64,000 nt of DNA from Vibrio sp. 99-8-1 (GTDB lineage Bacteria > Pseudomonadota > Gammaproteobacteria > Enterobacterales > Vibrionaceae). The position numbers and the translations under genes were made by a program. Numbering within the stretch: position 1 is the first letter of the stretch; each line of letters starts with the position of its first letter. Positions 10,801 to 19,392 of the stretch are shown one piece after another. The notes beneath the pieces are model-generated. The model saw nothing but the letters and a program-made list of their open reading frames with translations, searched no databases and was not told the origin of the DNA. The stretch lies in contig NZ_VTXE01000021.1 of the NCBI RefSeq assembly GCF_013114595.1, positions 1-64,000 on the forward strand. The letters are read 5' to 3'.

Positions 10801-11521
10801 GTTGAATTCCCTCATTAACTAACGATATCAGATTGCGATTTCCCTGCTCAGTCACTAGATAAGTCGATAATGTTGCATCTTTGTCTAAAATGGTTAATTC
10901 GCCCTGTTTAATATCATAGTTATCAAGGTATTCAGCAATAAACGCATAACTATCTATAAAACCGTCGATCTCTCCTTCTAACACCATACGCATTCCCTTG
11001 ATTGTGTTATCTACATAGACCACCTGACTATTATTTTTTATGCGATTACAAAAAGGGCTTGTTATTATACAACCCACTTTATTTCTACCTTTATCTGACT
11101 GATTACTTTCTGGATTAAGAAACCAACTAGCCAGATTACTTTTATAGATTGAATCAGATTTTACTAAATTAGTATCTTCACTGAACAAGGAACTTGAAGT
11201 GACAACTGCATCTATATTATCTGCAAGCAACGCTTTGTAGGCTGAACTTTCACTCTCGAAAGAAAAATATCTAAATTCAACATTAATATACCGACTCAAC
11301 AACGACATATAATCGACATCTATTCCATATAAATCGCCTAGCACATTAATTGCGTTTTGAGAGTAGCCATTATCCAAAATCAAACCAACTCGCATGTAAC
11401 TGCTGTTCATTTGAATTTTAGAAAGTGTTCTCTCTCCCTCCAACTCCTTAACATTACTAGCAAAAGATAAGGTAACTGGAAGTAGAAAAATTAATATAAG
11501 GCTTATTATTATCGATTTCAT
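7820..11521 (-). CDS. BvgS/EvgS-like unorthodox hybrid sensor kinase
   Basis: 1233 residues, typical of BvgS/EvgS. Order: signal peptide (1-21); two periplasmic Venus-flytrap domains of the SBP_bac_3 type (about 42-245 and 275-490); one membrane helix (506-526); PAS-like linker (about 545-660); HisKA with H688 in FLANMSHELRTP; ATPase domain with N805, DSGIGI (832-837) and GGTGLGLS. A receiver follows with D1065 in LLTDYHMPK and K1118, then an Hpt domain with H1179 in VVHRIKGG. All four phosphorelay residues are present, so a full His-Asp-His relay to the downstream regulator is expected. The ligand is unknown. Transcribed before its regulator gene, the reverse of the bvgAS and evgAS order. 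Confidence 0.9.
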   Translation of the reverse strand: MKSIIISLILIFLLPVTLSFASNVKELEGERTLSKIQMNSSYMRVGLILDNGYSQNAINVLGDLYGIDVDYMSLLSRYINVEFRYFSFESESSAYKALLADNIDAVVTSSSLFSEDTNLVKSDSIYKSNLASWFLNPESNQSDKGRNKVGCIITSPFCNRIKNNSQVVYVDNTIKGMRMVLEGEIDGFIDSYAFIAEYLDNYDIKQGELTILDKDATLSTYLVTEQGNRNLISLVNEGIQRFKQDGSDLTGTKNLYHQHDQKISRLISSMNHRKVFRYSIDDNLYPLFYRDGQGNLAGYIYDFINLLQARSGLIFEYVSDEGKSISEMIEKGDIDFVPIVKPFDDLNENIVSSKPYINVSYVKVELRDKKGNRANNEKMGVLVRNNIFSFRRGKEKFGNDVRIYSDAKEMLSDLDQGVINTVVMTSQIAKSFLIRNEDDKYKIDSNVDYLNKIGQVALGVSANNPLLLNALNSVIDVIDNNEILSLFNSYKKFDLVYGYEKSFINSIALVIIVLVLSVAIITVLVLRNLKLQVNLRKLSEGRVKQQLLWLQEVINELPDMIVIRDRNMNIVLTNEEYKRNSSLFSSLAYGSKSETKALLTDEQDVYSIMIDSLVIRDTIKLEQPHNRIQYLNLMHKSIVNPVTKENFILSSFQDVTVLKQQEIDLIEANKKAETAMNARSQFLANMSHELRTPIAGMLGLLELLKQKISSKEALYLVDNIHASSSNLQLLVNDVLDFSKIEANQFSLDVSSTEIYTVIGSLLRCHQAAAKEKKLAFEVEWTPFNIEFMDIDTLRFSQVINNLMSNAIKFTDKGSIRVSIAVENDYLHIEIKDSGIGIEADKLSSIFKPFEQADGSIARSYGGTGLGLSIVNSLVSLLQGDLEIKSTVNKGTTVYLRFPVVAAIPFKKLPLKCSVRYLGDNKTLNYWLNTWGGDPSVAENAIQQETADAVSSKVAISHCDEEIINVTHCEDDEHKQLLQMSESCFYPDLLLNTLRQKEVSAAENTLTFDENRSIRVLVAEDHAINRVLIEQQLERLGVQYKIVADGEQAYQELERSASHYHVLLTDYHMPKLDGLSLAHKVREQLPEFNDKKIIAMTAEVSNRINLETEEGGFEQILYKPYTLQDLAEVLLENVPSKAKKEVDFLSLFSDIFCQTMSADMEVLAASIDDYDDAFVKKVVHRIKGGAISVGLTSISDEATEIESLIDQDVNREKVIKQVSVLMDAISKEIKALNR

Positions 11522-12045
11522 TAGTCAATCAGTGATAAAAATTTCGACACATTTTATTACAAAATACTTGTTGCGCAAATAATAATTTTTCATAGAACAA
11601 TCTCTATTCTAAACAGCATGTTATACCGGATTGACTATATCATTTAATTAAACACACACAAAATTAACACGGCAGGGAATTGTCAGAACAACATTTTTTT
11701 CATGTAAAAATGCCATTTAATTTATAGCATTAGACAGATAGTATCCGGCAACGAAATGTAACATTTGTAATTTTTATTAGATTAAAACATGCAAATTATT
11801 TTTTTATTGCAAACATATATGAATACGATCATATAGTTTTAATTAACATGCTAGTTGAAGTAGACAAGTTGATTATTTTATGAGCTTGAATTAGAAAAAT
11901 GTAAGAATTTATTAACTAGTTTGAAGGTAAATTCTTACTCAAATGTCACCTTTTACTTAAACAAGTTAGATTCATCAAACAAGCAAAGACCTTAGTTATC
12001 TCTCGTTATATATTATTTTCCCCAAGATTTGTTAACGTGGTAATC
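11522..12045. other. Divergent promoter region, hybrid kinase / HD-GYP gene
   Basis: About 520 bp, strongly AT-rich, with no credible ORF, tRNA or strong hairpin. It presumably holds both promoters and possibly binding sites for the NarL-type regulator, but I could not define any. Confidence 0.45.
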
Positions 12046-13077
12046 ATGAAATTTTATAGACGCTTATACGTTTTATTGTTGGCATTTACTGTACTACCTA
12101 CCAACGGAGAGCCATTACCTTCACCAACAAAGGACGTTCTATTTGAAGCTAAATCGAGCATATTGAATGTTGCATTAAATGGAAAAGCGAGCTCTTTTTT
12201 TATTGGTAAATTCGTCACTCAACTTGATCGAAGCCTTCAATCATTTTTCTCAGATCTTGATCGCTTTTTAGCACAACTTTTTAATAAGGTTGTTTATATA
12301 AGCAATCCATCGTTTTTTTACTCTAAAGAAATGAGTTTTTTCAGCATAACATCCATTGTACTGCTGATTATTTCTCTCGTGCTATTGTGGTTTGGCATAC
12401 AGCAAAAAAAGTCAAGAAAACGCCAGCAGCAGCAACTAGATCAAAGCATTATCGACTCACAAAAAGAGCTCATCTATTTTTTGGGTGAGGTTATTGAGTA
12501 TCGAAGCGGAGAAACAGGACAGCATGTAAAAAGAGTGGCAAAAATATCCACAAAACTAGCGCAATTAAGGGGCTTATCAGAACATCAAACACATGTAGTA
12601 AAAATTGTCAGCCCCCTTCATGACGTTGGTAAAATTGCCATACCAGAAATGATTCTGAATAAACCGGCTAAACTGACTGTCGAAGAGTTTGCCATTATCC
12701 AGAGTCACACCACCATTGGCTACAAAATGCTAAAATCCAGTCACTCCCCTTATATGAAACTTGCAGCAAAAATTGCCTATGAACATCATGAACACTGGGA
12801 TGGAAATGGCTATCCCTGTGGTAAGAAGGGAGAGGAGATAGATATTTTGTCACGTATTACTGCCGTCGCCGATGTGCTTGATGCTTTACTAAGTAAACGT
12901 TGTTACAAAGAAGCGTGGCCTGTGAGTAAAGTTATTAAACTCTTTAAAACAGAATCGGGTAAACAATTCGACCCTGAACTTGCCACTCTTGTCGTGGACA
13001 ATATTGATGAATTTGTAGAAATCATTCGATTACATTCTGATGTTGAGGGTAAGCAAGTACAGCATGTTAATAAATAG
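12046..13077 (+). CDS. Membrane-anchored HD-GYP c-di-GMP phosphodiesterase
   Basis: About 343 residues from the ATG at 12046. A GTG at 12037 (346 residues) is possible; neither has a good SD, but the ATG places a clean signal/anchor sequence (MKFYRRLYVLLLAF) first. A second membrane helix lies near residue 100-121, then a short coil and the HD-GYP domain. Numbering from the GTG, that domain has H-D at 195-196 in SPLHDVGKIAIP, HH near 250-251 and DGNGYP at 255-260. HD-GYP enzymes hydrolyse cyclic di-GMP to pGpG or GMP. The short periplasmic part (about 75 residues) resembles no domain I know. It stands alone, divergent from the phosphorelay genes. Confidence 0.88.
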   Translation: MKFYRRLYVLLLAFTVLPTNGEPLPSPTKDVLFEAKSSILNVALNGKASSFFIGKFVTQLDRSLQSFFSDLDRFLAQLFNKVVYISNPSFFYSKEMSFFSITSIVLLIISLVLLWFGIQQKKSRKRQQQQLDQSIIDSQKELIYFLGEVIEYRSGETGQHVKRVAKISTKLAQLRGLSEHQTHVVKIVSPLHDVGKIAIPEMILNKPAKLTVEEFAIIQSHTTIGYKMLKSSHSPYMKLAAKIAYEHHEHWDGNGYPCGKKGEEIDILSRITAVADVLDALLSKRCYKEAWPVSKVIKLFKTESGKQFDPELATLVVDNIDEFVEIIRLHSDVEGKQVQHVNK

Positions 13078-13169
13078 CGAATTTAACTGCGTCGTTTCTG
13101 ACTCGACTGGAACATTGAAGTACTCAATTTAAATGTGACTTAACTACCAAAACCATCGTGACACCCGCA

Positions 13170-13196
13170 ATAAAGAGAATAATTTTCTCTTTATTG
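13170..13196 (+). terminator. AT-rich hairpin after the HD-GYP gene
   Basis: AATAAAGAGAA (13170-13180) pairs with TTCTCTTTATT (13186-13196). The U tract is poor, so this is only a possible terminator, 92 bp past the stop. Confidence 0.4.
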
Positions 13197-13345
13197 TTCA
13201 ATTCAAAGTAAACAAAGCAAAAATCATCTCCCTATTTCTTTGTATATTATCGTTATTGAATAAATGAAGTAGAAAGATGTTGGCGATCACTTAACTACAC
13301 GCCGACTCATCATCTCTTCAACGTAATTATGTCAGGACCGATAAT

Positions 13346-14641
13346 ATGAAAACTGAACTATGGAATGACTTTACTAACCTTGTGAAAAAAGAAGTCGCAC
13401 CTGCTTTAGGATGTACTGAGCCTGTTTCTGTTGCGCTGGCTGCTGCCATTGCAATGGAGCATCTAGATGGCGAACCTAAAAGTATCTCTGCCTTAATTTC
13501 TCCAAACTTAATGAAAAATGGCATGGGCGTAGGTGTTCCGGGTACAGGCATGGTCGGTTTACCTATTGCAGCAGCAGTCGGGGCGATTGCCGGTAACTCT
13601 AAAGCAGAACTTGAAGTACTAAAAGATATCACCGACGGCGATGTCGCAAAAGCGAAGCAACTGATTGATAGCGATAAGGTAACCGTAGGCGTTGCCGATG
13701 TAAGCAATATCATTTACGCCAAAGTAACCATTCATGACGAACAACATTATGCGTCAGTTACCATCGCAGATAGCCATACGCATATCATGTCTATTGAAAA
13801 AGACGGAATGACTCTATTTATTGCTGACTCTCCAATAAACGCTAGCAATGAAGATGACCAAGAGAACGCTCATCCCCTAGCCAACGCATTAGCTGAAGAC
13901 ATTTACGACTACGCATTAAATGCACCGCTTGAGCAGATTGAATTTATCGAACAATCATACCGTTTAAACGATGCTCTCTCAGTAGAAGGGTTAACCGGTA
14001 ACTACGGATTACAGATTGGAGCCACTTTCCAGCGCAATATCGAAAGAGGCTTACTGTCCGAAGGGCTGTTAACTAACGTTCTTTCTCGTACTTCAGCGGC
14101 TTCCGATGCCCGCATGGATGGCGCAATGAAGCCAGCCATGAGCAACTCTGGCTCTGGTAACCAAGGAATTGCCGCGACAATGCCTGTCGTAGTGGTGGCT
14201 GAACATCTTAAAGTTAGCCGAGAAAAAATGATCCGCGCTTTGATGCTGTCTCACCTAATGGCGATTTACATTAAGAGTCATCAAAACAAGCTCTCTGCTC
14301 TTTGTGGCGCAACGACCGCTTCTATGGGTTCTGTTGCCGCTATGACATGGCTATTGGGGGGTGACTTTGAAAAAGTCAGTCATTCTATATGCAGTATGAT
14401 CGGAGACATCGCTGGCATTATTTGTGACGGAGCAAAAACAAGCTGCTCTATGAAAGTATCCTCTTCGGCGGGAGCCGCTGTAAAATCGGCATTAATGGCG
14501 TTGGATAATATTCGTGTGACAGGTAACGAAGGTATCGTCGACAATGATGTAGACAAAACCATTAAGAACTTGTCCGCTCTTGCCAACGGTTCAATGACTC
14601 AAACCGATGTACAGATCCTCGACATCATGGTCAATAAATAA
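13346..14641 (+). CDS. cyuA: L-cysteine desulfidase (CyuA/YhaM, UPF0597 family)
   Basis: [4Fe-4S] enzyme of the serine-dehydratase-alpha-like UPF0597 family that degrades L-cysteine to pyruvate, ammonia and sulfide via 2-aminoacrylate. It is 431 residues against 436 for E. coli YhaM/CyuA. C23 lies in APALGCTEP. Further cysteines C320, C349, C360 and C367 cluster in the C-terminal part, which provides the expected cluster ligands. The glycine-rich GVGVPGTGM stretch is typical. No cyuP transporter or cyuR regulator is adjacent. Instead a RidA gene follows 80 bp downstream, which detoxifies the aminoacrylate this enzyme makes. ATG start with AGGA upstream. Confidence 0.85.
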   Translation: MKTELWNDFTNLVKKEVAPALGCTEPVSVALAAAIAMEHLDGEPKSISALISPNLMKNGMGVGVPGTGMVGLPIAAAVGAIAGNSKAELEVLKDITDGDVAKAKQLIDSDKVTVGVADVSNIIYAKVTIHDEQHYASVTIADSHTHIMSIEKDGMTLFIADSPINASNEDDQENAHPLANALAEDIYDYALNAPLEQIEFIEQSYRLNDALSVEGLTGNYGLQIGATFQRNIERGLLSEGLLTNVLSRTSAASDARMDGAMKPAMSNSGSGNQGIAATMPVVVVAEHLKVSREKMIRALMLSHLMAIYIKSHQNKLSALCGATTASMGSVAAMTWLLGGDFEKVSHSICSMIGDIAGIICDGAKTSCSMKVSSSAGAAVKSALMALDNIRVTGNEGIVDNDVDKTIKNLSALANGSMTQTDVQILDIMVNK

Positions 14642-14668
14642 CGCTCCATAGTAAACCCATTATCCATT

Positions 14669-14695
14669 GGCCTAGCGATAGAGCTGGGCCTTTTT
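14669..14695 (+). terminator. Terminator or attenuator between cyuA and ridA
   Basis: GGCCTAGC (14669-14676) pairs with GCTGGGCC (14683-14690), with one G-U pair, followed by TTTTT. Strong enough that ridA probably receives only read-through or has its own promoter. Confidence 0.75.
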
Positions 14696-14721
14696 ATTCA
14701 AAATAAATAAGAACATAGCAT

Positions 14722-15099
14722 ATGAACGAAACTATTTTTAGCAACGACGCACCAGCAGCAGTTGGCCCTTATGTGCAAGCCAAATTAACAGCAAATACTT
14801 TATATACCTCAGGTCAATTGCCAATTAACCCAGCAACGGGTCAAATGCCTGAAGATGTTGCCGAGCAAACCAAACAATCTCTTGCCAATGTAGAAGCTAT
14901 CGTAAAGCAAGCGGGATTAAGCAAAACTGACATCGTTAAAACAACGGTATTTGTTAAAGACCTAAATGATTTTGCAACGGTAAACCAAGTTTACGGTGAG
15001 TTTTTTGGTGACAACTGCCCGGCAAGAAGTTGTGTAGAGGTGGCTAGGTTACCTCTTGATGCGAAAGTTGAAATAGAAGTTATTGCTTCTAAATCATAG
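14722..15099 (+). CDS. ridA: RidA family enamine/imine deaminase
   Basis: 125 residues, canonical RidA/YjgF/TdcF length. The family signature PARSCVEVARLPLDAKVEIE near the C-terminus includes the arginine that binds the substrate carboxylate. The N-terminus APAAVGPYVQA and the TSGQLPINP segment are also typical. RidA proteins hydrolyse 2-aminoacrylate and related imines to keto acids in the cytoplasm, protecting PLP enzymes. Here it follows a cysteine desulfidase that releases 2-aminoacrylate, a direct functional match. A terminator-like hairpin separates them, so expression may be uncoupled. Confidence 0.92.
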   Translation: MNETIFSNDAPAAVGPYVQAKLTANTLYTSGQLPINPATGQMPEDVAEQTKQSLANVEAIVKQAGLSKTDIVKTTVFVKDLNDFATVNQVYGEFFGDNCPARSCVEVARLPLDAKVEIEVIASKS

Positions 15100-15191
15100 C
15101 TGCCGAGTAAATGTGTATTGATAATTAGGCAGCGACTATCGTTTGATTACGCTCATTTCTCGTATCAGACTCAAGCCTAACAATCATCGTC

Positions 15192-15218
15192 AAAGTCAGC
15201 CATTATGCTGACTTTTTT
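15192..15218 (+). terminator. Rho-independent terminator after ridA
   Basis: AAGTCAGC (15193-15200) pairs with GCTGACTT (15207-15214) around a 6-nt loop and runs into a T tract. Confidence 0.85.
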
Positions 15219-15808
15219 ACTACTCGCTCATAAAGTTATTTATTACTGTTAACTTGTTTACTCTGTTATCTCTAGCTCTCTTCCTCTTCTCTCTTTCCCG
15301 AATTTTCTACTGTTTTACTTTATTCTTTTTACTGAAAGCAACATATCACAAACAGATTATCGTCATTTCACGCAGACCGTACGCATCGCCGTGGCTCTAT
15401 ATTTCTGAATAACAGTTGAATTCAGCCATCAAATTATATTTTTAATTATCAAAACTTTAGATATGAATAAAATCAATGAGATAATATAAAACCAGTAATT
15501 AATAGGAATATTTATTCGTTATTAACTCACAGTTTATTCAGAATAATGATTAATATTTCTATGTCAGATCACATTTATAATGCAATCCAATATATTTCAC
15601 TGTTAAATAATAAATTCATTCCAATTCAAATTGATTGAGATCACAAAATACCAAGCCAAACTCTGTTTTATTTGTTTATCGCAGCAATTAGCAACTATAT
15701 AGCAGGTTTTTGCTAGTTATCTTTTTGCCATTAATTAATGATGAATAAAACAACAAGTAGCTTACGCATACCGCGTAGTCTATCAATTTAATCATTAAAG
15801 GATCACTG
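15219..15808. other. Promoter region of the amidinotransferase-linked transport operon
   Basis: 590 bp without a gene, increasingly AT-rich to the right. It contains a CRP-like site at 15630-15645 and presumably the promoter of the three-gene operon that starts at 15809. Nothing else was recognised. Confidence 0.5.
15630..15645 (+). promoter_or_regulatory. Candidate CRP site
   Basis: ATTGA-TTGAGA-TCACA. The right half matches the TGTGA-N6-TCACA consensus exactly and the left half at 3 of 5. It lies about 165 bp before the first gene of the transport operon. Confidence 0.35.
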
Positions 15809-15955
15809 ATGCTAACAGGTTACTGGTCAATCGATGCGTTTATCATTGCTAATGTCCTATTGTGGTTATTAGTCGCTGCTGTTTACTTTCATTACGAAAC
15901 GACAGATGGCGGGATGCTCGAAGACTCTGCTAAGTATCACGCTCCTAAGGAGTAA
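15809..15955 (+). CDS. Small membrane protein, 48 residues, unknown
   Basis: A short gene with convincing signals: AAGGA (15798-15802), 6-nt spacing, ATG, and a stop 3 bp before the ATG of the EamA gene, whose SD (AAGGAG) lies inside this ORF. The product begins MLTGYWSIDAFIIANVLLWL, has one hydrophobic helix (about residues 10-28), then an acidic-polar tail ending KYHAPKE. I do not recognise the family. Small single-helix proteins encoded with a secondary transporter can be accessory subunits, so it may assist the EamA or sodium:solute symporter downstream. That role is inference. Confidence 0.75.
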   Translation: MLTGYWSIDAFIIANVLLWLLVAAVYFHYETTDGGMLEDSAKYHAPKE

Positions 15956-15958
15956 CAG

Positions 15959-16900
15959 ATGAATACAAAAACGTTGGGCTATACGACTATGATCGTATCA
16001 GCAGCCCTAATGGGATGTGTTGGCTTATTTGCACGAAATATTAATACCAGTGGTGACGTTATTGCTTTTACTAGAATGACGGTTGGTGCACTCTGTATTT
16101 TGGCTATTATGCTTTACCAAGGGAAATGGGCATTAATTAAACAAACAAAACTATCTCCCGCAGTTATTGCAAGTGGTGCTTGTTTAGGGTTATGTCTAGC
16201 GGCTTATGTTTCTTCTACCAAATATACAACGTTAGCAAATGCGGTATTTTTAATTTATACCGGACCAGTATTTTCAACCATATTAGCGGCTATTTTCCTT
16301 AAAGAAAAAATAGCCAAATTAACCGCGGGTCTATTAACCGCTGTATTTATTGGTTGTTTGTTTATTATTGGTATCATTAATTATGATCCACAATCTGGCT
16401 TAACTGTTTCTTTATCATTTTCTAAAGAGAACTTTATAGGTGATATGTTAGGTTTAGCATCAGGATTAGGTTATGGTTTATACCTATTCTTTAGCCGTTA
16501 CCGCACTGATGTTGGCTCTGATTCGCGTTCTTTCTTTAACTTCTTATTTGGCGCTCTTGCTATCGCAGTCTTCTTCTTAATGAACCCTCCTTCATTAAGC
16601 GAAATGGATACTAGTTCATGGGTTTGGCTAATTTCAATGGGCTTCTTCATCGGATTCGGTGCCCTTTCATTGCTAACGATTGCCGCAAAACACTTGAAAG
16701 CTGCTGAACTTGCTTGCGTATCCTATTTGGAAACAGTAGTTGGTGCTGGTATCGGTATTATGATGTTTGGAGAGAGCTTAACAGCATTGCAAACCTTAGG
16801 TGGTATATTGGTTATCGGTGGTGGTATGGGTGAAATCGTCTTTACTATGAGTAAAAAAAGAAAGGCAGCACAAAATACTGATGCCCAGTTAGACCATTAA
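15959..16900 (+). CDS. EamA/DMT-family transporter
   Basis: 313 residues with ten predicted membrane helices in two repeated EamA halves. The first half includes MGCVGLFARNINTSGD and AFTRMTVGALCI; the second begins after the loop near residue 145-160. Drug/metabolite transporters of this fold usually export amino acids, their derivatives or polyamines. It is the second gene of a tight operon (3 bp after the small membrane protein, 14 bp before the sodium:solute symporter) and has a good SD (AAGGAG). The linked amidinotransferase gene suggests export of a guanidino compound or ornithine; substrate not determinable. Confidence 0.85.
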   Translation: MNTKTLGYTTMIVSAALMGCVGLFARNINTSGDVIAFTRMTVGALCILAIMLYQGKWALIKQTKLSPAVIASGACLGLCLAAYVSSTKYTTLANAVFLIYTGPVFSTILAAIFLKEKIAKLTAGLLTAVFIGCLFIIGIINYDPQSGLTVSLSFSKENFIGDMLGLASGLGYGLYLFFSRYRTDVGSDSRSFFNFLFGALAIAVFFLMNPPSLSEMDTSSWVWLISMGFFIGFGALSLLTIAAKHLKAAELACVSYLETVVGAGIGIMMFGESLTALQTLGGILVIGGGMGEIVFTMSKKRKAAQNTDAQLDH

Positions 16901-16914
16901 TTGAGGACGCTAAC

Positions 16915-18375
16915 ATGGATACTGCTCTGAATTGGGGATTACTGATTTTAACTGTTGTCATTATGGTTGGACTGGCGTTATACAGTAACAAGATCATGAA
17001 GTCTGACGAAAGTGAGAGTGGGTTCCTTTTGGCTGCCAATTGTTTAGGCCCGTTTACCGGCGCCGCTACTATCGTAGCAACAGGCTTTTCTGGCTGGGGA
17101 TTTATGGGGTCCCCAGGTGTTGCTTACAAATATGGTGCTATTGAACTGCTGGGGAATTTCTTCTTCGCCCCAGCAATGGTTCTCGCGGTACTATTTTGCG
17201 CTCGGTTTTTACATCAAAAAGCGCAAAGTATGGGCAGCTTAACCATTCCCGAATACATCGCAAAAAGTCATAGTGGCCCAGAACATATACAGCGATTAAC
17301 GCAAGCTTTTGCCGCCATTATTACTGTTCTATTATTGCTGGTATTTTTGGTTGGGCAGGTAAAAGCATTGGGGCTACTTGCAGGCCAATGGCTCGGTATT
17401 GATAACACCACTGCATCTTTAATAATGATCGGCATAATCATTCTTTATACGTCTATTGGCGGTCTTGCAGCAGTGGCATTTACTGATACGTTTATGGTAC
17501 TTGGTATGTGTGTGTCAGCCTTTATTATTGTATTTACCATTTTCAGTGATATGTCCCCCATTGAGCTGTTTGATTCACTGCATGCCATTGACCCACAATT
17601 AGTTATGCCAAGTGATTCAGGTCCGTATGGTTCAACAGGTTGGCACGTATTTCTGGTTTTACCGTATGCCTTTATCTATTCCACCACTTTACCTTATATG
17701 TCGGTAAGATTTATGGCGCTGGATAAGTCGACCAAACTTCATCATATGGCGGCATACATGACTCCTATCGCATGTTTACTCAGTTTAGTACCTTTGGCTG
17801 GGCTTTACATGAGAGTGAAAGTGCCCGGATTGGAACACGCTGACAATGCAATGCCCGTTTTTCTAACGACATTCTTAACTCCAACTGTGTCGGCTGTCAT
17901 TACTCTGTTCATTCTGTTTGCAATGAAGTCGACCGCAAACTCCGTTCTGCACTCGATTGCCGGATCAGTTTCTCACGATTTGAGACAAGCGATCTGGCCA
18001 AAGTGTCAATTAGCGGATACTCACTTGCTGCTGCTAAATAGATCGGCAGTTTGGGGGTTAGGTTTTATGGGGTTTGTCGGTATGCTCTACGCACCACCTT
18101 TTATGTTATCGATGCTGGCGATACTTGGCTCAGGAACATTAATGGCAACATTGGTCGCACCGACGTTACTCTCTCGTTATATTAAAGGAAACATTTACGC
18201 AGCTTTATTCTCAATGATTGCTGGCTTTGCTAGCGGTGCAATACTCTTCTTATGGTTTGATCTCGGCTGGGTTGAAGCGCCCATTTACTCAACCATAATT
18301 TCATCTATTACTTATCTATTGATAGCAAAAGGATTCCAGAGCCAGAATGTAACTCATTATCTCCGGTTACGTTAA
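16915..18375 (+). CDS. Sodium:solute symporter (SSS family)
   Basis: 486 residues with about 13 membrane segments in the LeuT-like SSS fold. Recognisable parts are the N-terminal helix, FSGWGFMGSPGVAYKYG (TM2 unwound region), and YTSIGGLAAVAFTD, a typical SSS signature with the Na+-site environment. Relatives import proline, pantothenate, sugars or osmolytes with Na+. GAGG precedes the ATG by 8 nt, and the gene closes the operon after the EamA exporter. The pair could form an importer/exporter couple for the amidinotransferase's substrate and product. Ends at a bidirectional terminator. Confidence 0.87.
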   Translation: MDTALNWGLLILTVVIMVGLALYSNKIMKSDESESGFLLAANCLGPFTGAATIVATGFSGWGFMGSPGVAYKYGAIELLGNFFFAPAMVLAVLFCARFLHQKAQSMGSLTIPEYIAKSHSGPEHIQRLTQAFAAIITVLLLLVFLVGQVKALGLLAGQWLGIDNTTASLIMIGIIILYTSIGGLAAVAFTDTFMVLGMCVSAFIIVFTIFSDMSPIELFDSLHAIDPQLVMPSDSGPYGSTGWHVFLVLPYAFIYSTTLPYMSVRFMALDKSTKLHHMAAYMTPIACLLSLVPLAGLYMRVKVPGLEHADNAMPVFLTTFLTPTVSAVITLFILFAMKSTANSVLHSIAGSVSHDLRQAIWPKCQLADTHLLLLNRSAVWGLGFMGFVGMLYAPPFMLSMLAILGSGTLMATLVAPTLLSRYIKGNIYAALFSMIAGFASGAILFLWFDLGWVEAPIYSTIISSITYLLIAKGFQSQNVTHYLRLR

Positions 18376-18388
18376 TCTGGATATAAAA

Positions 18389-18420
18389 AAGGGAGCAGTG
18401 AAAAGAGGCGCTGCTCCCTT
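18389..18420. terminator. Bidirectional terminator between the symporter and araC genes
   Basis: Perfect 10-bp stem AAGGGAGCAG (18389-18398) with CTGCTCCCTT (18411-18420). An A tract on its left supplies a U tract for minus-strand transcripts of the convergent AraC gene. Confidence 0.85.
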
Positions 18421-18471
18421 TATCTATATTAAGTATATATTCTCTCGCTATTTATTAGGACAAAATATCGG

Positions 18472-19392
18472 TCAATCAGAAAATTTTTCTATATATTGCC
18501 GTTGAACCTGCCCTTCTACTACTAATGAATTATCAATATTTTTTCGCATATCTATATGGTCAGCTCTATATTGCCTTGGTGTAACTCTTAATAGCCCTTT
18601 AAATTTAGAGTTAAAATTAGACAGAGACGAAAAACCAACTTCCGCCCCTATTTGCGCAATGCTCCAATCCGTTGTCACTAAATAACGTGCTGCTTGCCTG
18701 ACTCGCTGTTCAATTAAATATTGACGAAAGGTGGTTCCCATATTTGAATGGAAGAAACGTGAGAAGGTACTTTCGGCCATATGCAGTTGATTAGAAACCA
18801 TAGAAACCGATAATGGCTCAGCTAAGTTTTCTTCAATAAAGTCTAGTGCAATGTGCAGTCTATCTTCTGCTCTTTTGGTACTATTTATCTCAACACACTC
18901 ATCAAGCAATTTCTGTTTTGGCTCATTAGAGGCGAGAATATTCAGTAAGTTAAGCAGGTGCAATACTTGAGTGAACTCAAAGGTATTTTCCATCACATTG
19001 AGCAACTCACGTACCTGAAAAATCACCTCCCCATCAAACAGCAAACCACTTTTGGATTTTTCCAGCATATCGCGAATTTGATGAAACTGAACACTATCGA
19101 CAAACGTCTGACCAAGCGCATTCAAACGGAAATGCAACACATTATTTCCTTCACTAAGCTCCTGTTTACTCTCTTTATTTACAGACAAACGAAATGGATT
19201 AAAAGGCGCAAGCAGTACCGCTTGATTATCTTTAAGTTGGTACTCTTTACTGGCGAGATGTAAGGTACAACCAACAGTATTAGGTTGGATCAATATGTAA
19301 TCCGCACCAAAAATCATATGTTTTGATTCTTCTACTTTCTGTAAGTCAAACATATGAAATTCGGGAGTATTCGCAATGATTCGTTGATTCAA
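18472..19392 (-). CDS. AraC-family transcriptional regulator
   Basis: About 306 residues from the chosen TTG start at 19392, which has GGGAG (19405-19401) 8 nt upstream. An upstream TTG at 19416 would give 314 residues but lacks an SD. The N-terminal part (about 1-170) is a cupin-like effector domain. The C-terminal part (about 190-285) is a double HTH with LSVSMVSNQLHMAESTFSRF and the second-helix signature IAQIGAEVGFSSLSNFNSKF. It lies between the transport operon and the amidinotransferase gene, divergent from the latter, so it probably controls one or both in response to a substrate. Terminates at a shared hairpin. Confidence 0.85.
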   Translation of the reverse strand: MNQRIIANTPEFHMFDLQKVEESKHMIFGADYILIQPNTVGCTLHLASKEYQLKDNQAVLLAPFNPFRLSVNKESKQELSEGNNVLHFRLNALGQTFVDSVQFHQIRDMLEKSKSGLLFDGEVIFQVRELLNVMENTFEFTQVLHLLNLLNILASNEPKQKLLDECVEINSTKRAEDRLHIALDFIEENLAEPLSVSMVSNQLHMAESTFSRFFHSNMGTTFRQYLIEQRVRQAARYLVTTDWSIAQIGAEVGFSSLSNFNSKFKGLLRVTPRQYRADHIDMRKNIDNSLVVEGQVQRQYIEKFSD

